The translations under genes were made by a program, and so were the position numbers. Source: an archaeon UBA583 (GTDB lineage: Archaea > Nanobdellota > Nanobdellia > Woesearchaeales > UBA583). Taken from it: a DNA stretch of 64,000 nt. Positions 61,156-64,000 of this stretch are shown piece by piece (the first letter of the stretch is position 1; each line of letters opens with the position of its first letter). The notes under the pieces were generated by a model, which searched no databases, was not told the DNA's origin, and saw only the letters and a list, made by a program, of their open reading frames with translations. Location: assembly GCA_002506365.1 (NCBI GenBank), contig DAXK01000032.1, forward strand, positions 18,255-82,254, given 5' to 3'.

Positions 61156-62133
61156 TCATTTATTTCCCTCATAAATTTTTTCCAAAGTTTCACCAATTTC
61201 TCTGAAAACTGGTTTTGAGAAAATTAAACTACAATGAGATTCTCTAGGAATTCTACAATATTCAACATTATACAAATCTAAATTTTCATAAAAATTACAC
61301 GAATTATCTCCAACAAACCCATCCCCAAAAGATTCAGAACATTTACTTGTATAAATACGTTTCTCCAAACAATGCCTATCTGAATTTCTCCCTGAAACCA
61401 AATTAATTATTTTTGTATTTCTAGAAGTTTTACTATTTAAAAATCCATTTACAAATGTAATCTCATCAATAATCTCAGGAGATCCTAAAGTAATTAAACT
61501 TGATATATCAGAAGGATAATAACATTTTAGTACTCTTCCAAAAACTCCCCCCAAACTATGTCCAATAATTCCCAAAGAATCATACTTTGATTTTTTTAAA
61601 ACATCTTTTTTTAATGAATTTAATTTAGAAAATGAATTTAAAATATCGTAATTATCTGGAATATTTAATTCACTTCCCCAACTAAAAACTTCATAATTTA
61701 AATCTGAAAGAAAATTTTCTAAAGGTTTCATTAAAATACTATTACAAGTAACTCCAGGTAAAACTAAAATAGGTCTCCCACACCCATCAGAAAGGTCTGA
61801 AAAATCATTAAAATCATAAGTTTTTCTTAAATCGAAATATTTCCCACCAGCAATTTTAATATCAGAAATAGCACTTGAACGAAATTCACTTAAAGATAAT
61901 TCACAAGCTGATTTTAAAAATAATAATCTAGATTTCACATCAATAATTGAGTTTTGGCATAAATTTTTGTAAAAGATTGGATTTAAAACGTTAAACAAAT
62001 CAAAAAAACTAGTTTGTTTTTCAGGTTTCTCTAAAGCAGATAAACATTCAATATATAATTTTTCAACATCATACGGTGATTTCTTCAAAATAAAAGATAA
62101 CATATGTAAATCATTTTTAAAGTCTATATCCAT
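61156..62133 (-). CDS. Alpha/beta-hydrolase (lipase/PGAP1-like)
   Basis: The ATG at 62133 gives 325 residues; an upstream TTG five codons earlier is less likely. After a helical N-terminal part of about 110 residues, the hydrolase domain starts RPILVLPGVTCNSILMKPL, has the nucleophile elbow GHSLGGVFGRVL with the catalytic Ser, and probable acid and base in GDGFVGDNSC and RESHCSLI. It has no signal peptide, so it is probably cytoplasmic. It lies on the opposite strand between xseA and xseB. Lipase or thioesterase activity is inferred. Confidence 0.85.
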   Translation of the reverse strand: MDIDFKNDLHMLSFILKKSPYDVEKLYIECLSALEKPEKQTSFFDLFNVLNPIFYKNLCQNSIIDVKSRLLFLKSACELSLSEFRSSAISDIKIAGGKYFDLRKTYDFNDFSDLSDGCGRPILVLPGVTCNSILMKPLENFLSDLNYEVFSWGSELNIPDNYDILNSFSKLNSLKKDVLKKSKYDSLGIIGHSLGGVFGRVLKCYYPSDISSLITLGSPEIIDEITFVNGFLNSKTSRNTKIINLVSGRNSDRHCLEKRIYTSKCSESFGDGFVGDNSCNFYENLDLYNVEYCRIPRESHCSLIFSKPVFREIGETLEKIYEGNK

Positions 62134-62240
62134 TTTTAACAAGTCCAAACTATAAAATTCTATAGAGTTTAAAGTTTATAAATATACCTTAAAAAACATA
62201 AGTAATTTAAATCAGAAATGATTAAATAATATATATAAAA

Positions 62241-62450
62241 ATGACCAAAAATAATAACTCTTATGAAGATAAAATTAAAAGAATAAGTGACATCGTTGAA
62301 ATGTTAGAAACTAGTGAAATCCCATTAGAACAAAATATTGAATTAGTTAAAGAAGGAGCAAAATTAACTAAAGAATGTAAAAAATATTTAGACGATGCTG
62401 AACTCACAATTAATAAAATTATTGATAATAAAGAAATCGACTTTGAATAA
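62241..62450 (+). CDS. xseB: Exonuclease VII small subunit
   Basis: The 69-residue helical hairpin fits XseB: SYEDKIKRISDIVEMLETSEIPLEQNIELVKEGAKLTKECKKYLDDAELTINKI (family FEexlxxLExIVxxLExgxLpLEexlxxfeeGxxLxxxCxxxLxxAExxV). Several copies wrap the XseA coiled-coil tail to make the enzyme. It is separated from xseA by the opposite-strand hydrolase, so it needs its own promoter. Confidence 0.92.
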   Translation: MTKNNNSYEDKIKRISDIVEMLETSEIPLEQNIELVKEGAKLTKECKKYLDDAELTINKIIDNKEIDFE

Positions 62451-62486
62451 TAATAAAAATAAAAATTAATGTATTAAAATTTGAAA

Positions 62487-62813
62487 ATGAGTTTAGATAA
62501 TATAATTAAAGAAACAATAGAAGACCAATTAGGATTTCAAGTCCAATTAAGTCCCACTAGATATGGGTTCAAAATTGAAAAAACAAATGAATTTGACATA
62601 ACTTTGTGGTTAAATAAACACCAATTAGTTATAGGAGTATTAAATTCATATAAACCAGGAAATGGAAGAAAAATTGTTGAATCTTTAAAACTAGCAACAA
62701 ATAATAAATATACAATTGTTGCAAACAAAACTGAAAGTATTGGATTTTGGGAAAAAATGGGATTTTATGAAAGTTATAATAATTATCCAGACTATGAATA
62801 TTCATTAAGATAA
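62487..62813 (+). CDS. GNAT-like acetyltransferase
   Basis: The ATG at 62487 gives 108 residues. It has the GNAT layout in a short form: LVIGVLNSYKPGNGRKIVESL (CoA-binding loop G-N-G-R) and VANKTESIGFWEKMGFYESY (motif B with Phe-Trp...Gly-Phe). It is small and lacks part of the N-terminal strands, so it may be a minimal or decayed enzyme. It follows xseB by 36 bp. Confidence 0.7.
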   Translation: MSLDNIIKETIEDQLGFQVQLSPTRYGFKIEKTNEFDITLWLNKHQLVIGVLNSYKPGNGRKIVESLKLATNNKYTIVANKTESIGFWEKMGFYESYNNYPDYEYSLR

Positions 62814-62866
62814 AAATTATGAATTAATAAAATTAAATTTATAAAGTAAATATTACTTTTTTTATT

Positions 62867-63064
62867 ATGACAGTTAAAGATAAACCAACAAAAAAAACTA
62901 AATCCCAAATTTTAAAAGAAAAATACGGATTTGATAGAAATAGTAATAAAGAGACTAATTTTAAAGAAAATGGTCAAAAAGAAGACATTGAAACTAAATT
63001 AAGAAGTAGAGACGATTACGCACATAATTCTGATACATCTAAAAAGAAATTACAACAATATTAA
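62867..63064 (+). CDS. Small disordered hypothetical protein
   Basis: The 65-residue protein is highly charged (MTVKDKPTKKTKSQILKEKYGFDRN), Lys/Asn/Asp/Ser-rich and probably disordered, with no cysteine or hydrophobic core. A TATA-like TTTATAAAG precedes it by about 27 bp, supporting a real leaderless gene. No function can be read. Confidence 0.6.
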   Translation: MTVKDKPTKKTKSQILKEKYGFDRNSNKETNFKENGQKEDIETKLRSRDDYAHNSDTSKKKLQQY

Positions 63065-63073
63065 TTAAAATAA

Positions 63074-63853
63074 TTATAATACTTCAATTATTGCCCCTAA
63101 CAAAATAAAAAATATACTAAATAACAATAGTATAAAACAATCTCTAAAAAAAGATTTATTTAATACTTTTTTTCTATTTAGCTCATCAAATCCCCCATAC
63201 CCAAAATAATATATTGAAAAACGATAAGACAATATAGCTCCTAAAATTCCTGCCAATACATAACCACTTATTTCTAATAAAGCATGAACTAATACATTTA
63301 GACCAACAATTAAAGCACCAGCATGTGAATTTAAAGAATATAAATAATAAGCTAAAATAGACGCATTCCAAATTACAACAAAAATTAAACCTGAAAAAAA
63401 TAAAGCTGAAATTATAAAAGTATTAAAAGCTACAAATAAATTATTAAAAAATATTTGTGAAAATAAACCTGAAGTAAAATTAGTTAAATTACCCTCAAGA
63501 GAACTTACAAAACTTTGTTCATAACTAAAATCAGTTGTAAAACCCATAACATTTGACACATACATCCCAAAAACAATACTTATAAATAATGCTAAAAATA
63601 CTCCTATTTCAGACTCATAACTTTTCAAAAAAGATTTATTTAAGATTTTATCAGGATTAACTTTTTCAATATCTCTTAAATATTTAGTTACCGGATAACT
63701 TAAAGCTAATGAAATAAATGCAACTAAAAATATTGAAATTTCTCCTAAAAAAGAATTAATAAAACCTAAACCTAACGAAATTAACAAACCAACTAAAGTA
63801 ATTTTTAAAAAATCATGTTTTTTTTCAGCATTAGATAACATTATTTCTAACAT
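63074..63853 (-). CDS. SpoIIM-like (DUF95) membrane protein
   Basis: The ATG at 63853 gives 259 residues. A TATA box (ATTTATAAT) near 63876-63883 supports it and excludes the longer frame to 63943. The protein has about six membrane helices with the archaeal stage II sporulation M-type pattern (FLALFISIVFGMYVSNV, FFNNLFVAFNTFIISALFFSGLIFVV, GALIVGLNVLVHALLEISGYVLAGILGAI). Family members occur widely in archaea with unknown role in membrane or envelope organisation. No typical partner gene lies beside it. Confidence 0.85.
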   Translation of the reverse strand: MLEIMLSNAEKKHDFLKITLVGLLISLGLGFINSFLGEISIFLVAFISLALSYPVTKYLRDIEKVNPDKILNKSFLKSYESEIGVFLALFISIVFGMYVSNVMGFTTDFSYEQSFVSSLEGNLTNFTSGLFSQIFFNNLFVAFNTFIISALFFSGLIFVVIWNASILAYYLYSLNSHAGALIVGLNVLVHALLEISGYVLAGILGAILSYRFSIYYFGYGGFDELNRKKVLNKSFFRDCFILLLFSIFFILLGAIIEVL

Positions 63854-64000
63854 AAATAAAATAAATATAAAAATATTATAAATAAGTGTAAAAAATTGAA
63901 GTAATAAACATAAAATAGATCTAATTGAGTTAATAAATCTCAATAAAATATGAAATTTTAGTTAAATATGTAAATATTAGTAATAATTTTGTAGAAATTA

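Noticed and set aside
1..64000. CRISPR array, rRNA genes, transposase or integrase genes
   Set aside because: No regularly spaced direct repeats of CRISPR size, no rRNA sequence and no recombinase-type protein were seen in any frame I examined.

Overview
This 64 kb window is chromosomal DNA of a very AT-rich archaeon. The archaeal assignment rests on eL18, eL34, aIF2-gamma, Pelota, Spt5, RpoK and a SecE of Sec61-gamma type, together with an FtsZ. Many genes are leaderless, with a TATA box about 25 bp before the ATG. Several class III (archaellin/pilin-type) signal peptides are also present. Low GC, many small membrane or secreted orphan proteins, and bacterial-type intruders (exonuclease VII, HD-GYP, GH3 ligase) suggest a DPANN lineage such as Woesearchaeota or Pacearchaeota. 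That placement is an inference; no rRNA is present to test it.

Layout. Positions 1-23.8 kb are almost all minus strand and devoted to the cell envelope. They hold a partial LamG protein with a pilin-type N-terminus and a four-gene operon (8209 down to 1329) encoding a secreted protein, a lipoprotein, a 1406-residue PKD-repeat surface protein and an orphan. Next come two related anchored proteins, then two paralogous membrane-protein plus helical-protein modules (10117-12050 and 13138-16792), a huge ELWxxDGT-like propeller with a pilin head, a GDE-type glycosidase and a second lipoprotein. Three promoters in this block share an operator-like element just upstream of the TATA box.

Positions 23.9-36.8 kb hold mixed housekeeping and orphan genes: a DEAD-box helicase, a Na/Ca exchanger, a DUF4420 nuclease-like protein, a large membrane protein, tRNA-Met, eL18, GlmS with a sugar-1-phosphate nucleotidyltransferase, a histone-H1-like basic protein and a winged-helix regulator. 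Positions 36.9-42 kb carry a plus-strand MacB/FtsX-type ABC system (ATPase, COG1361-like surface protein, small membrane protein, permease) and a metallo-beta-lactamase-fold hydrolase. Positions 42.1-52.6 kb carry PheA, a Nudix protein with a cysteine-rich tail, aIF2-gamma, a DedA protein, eL34, Pelota, the rpoK-spt5-secE-ftsZ group, a third pilin-headed protein with FG-GAP repeats and an FKBP isomerase.

Positions 52.7-63 kb are mostly plus strand and rich in functions unusual for a small archaeon: a permuted papain-fold amidase, an enolase-superfamily epimerase-like enzyme, a degenerate HD-GYP protein, a GH3 acyl-acid-amido ligase, two tandem small paralogs, a SWIM-zinc-finger/XseA fusion and a separate XseB. 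Intergenic regions repeatedly carry short perfect hairpins, several overlapping stop codons, which look like 3'-end signals.

The best candidates for something undescribed are the duplicated membrane/helical module with its co-regulated secreted proteins, and the SWIM-XseA/XseB pair. All family calls are from reading the sequence, with no database search.
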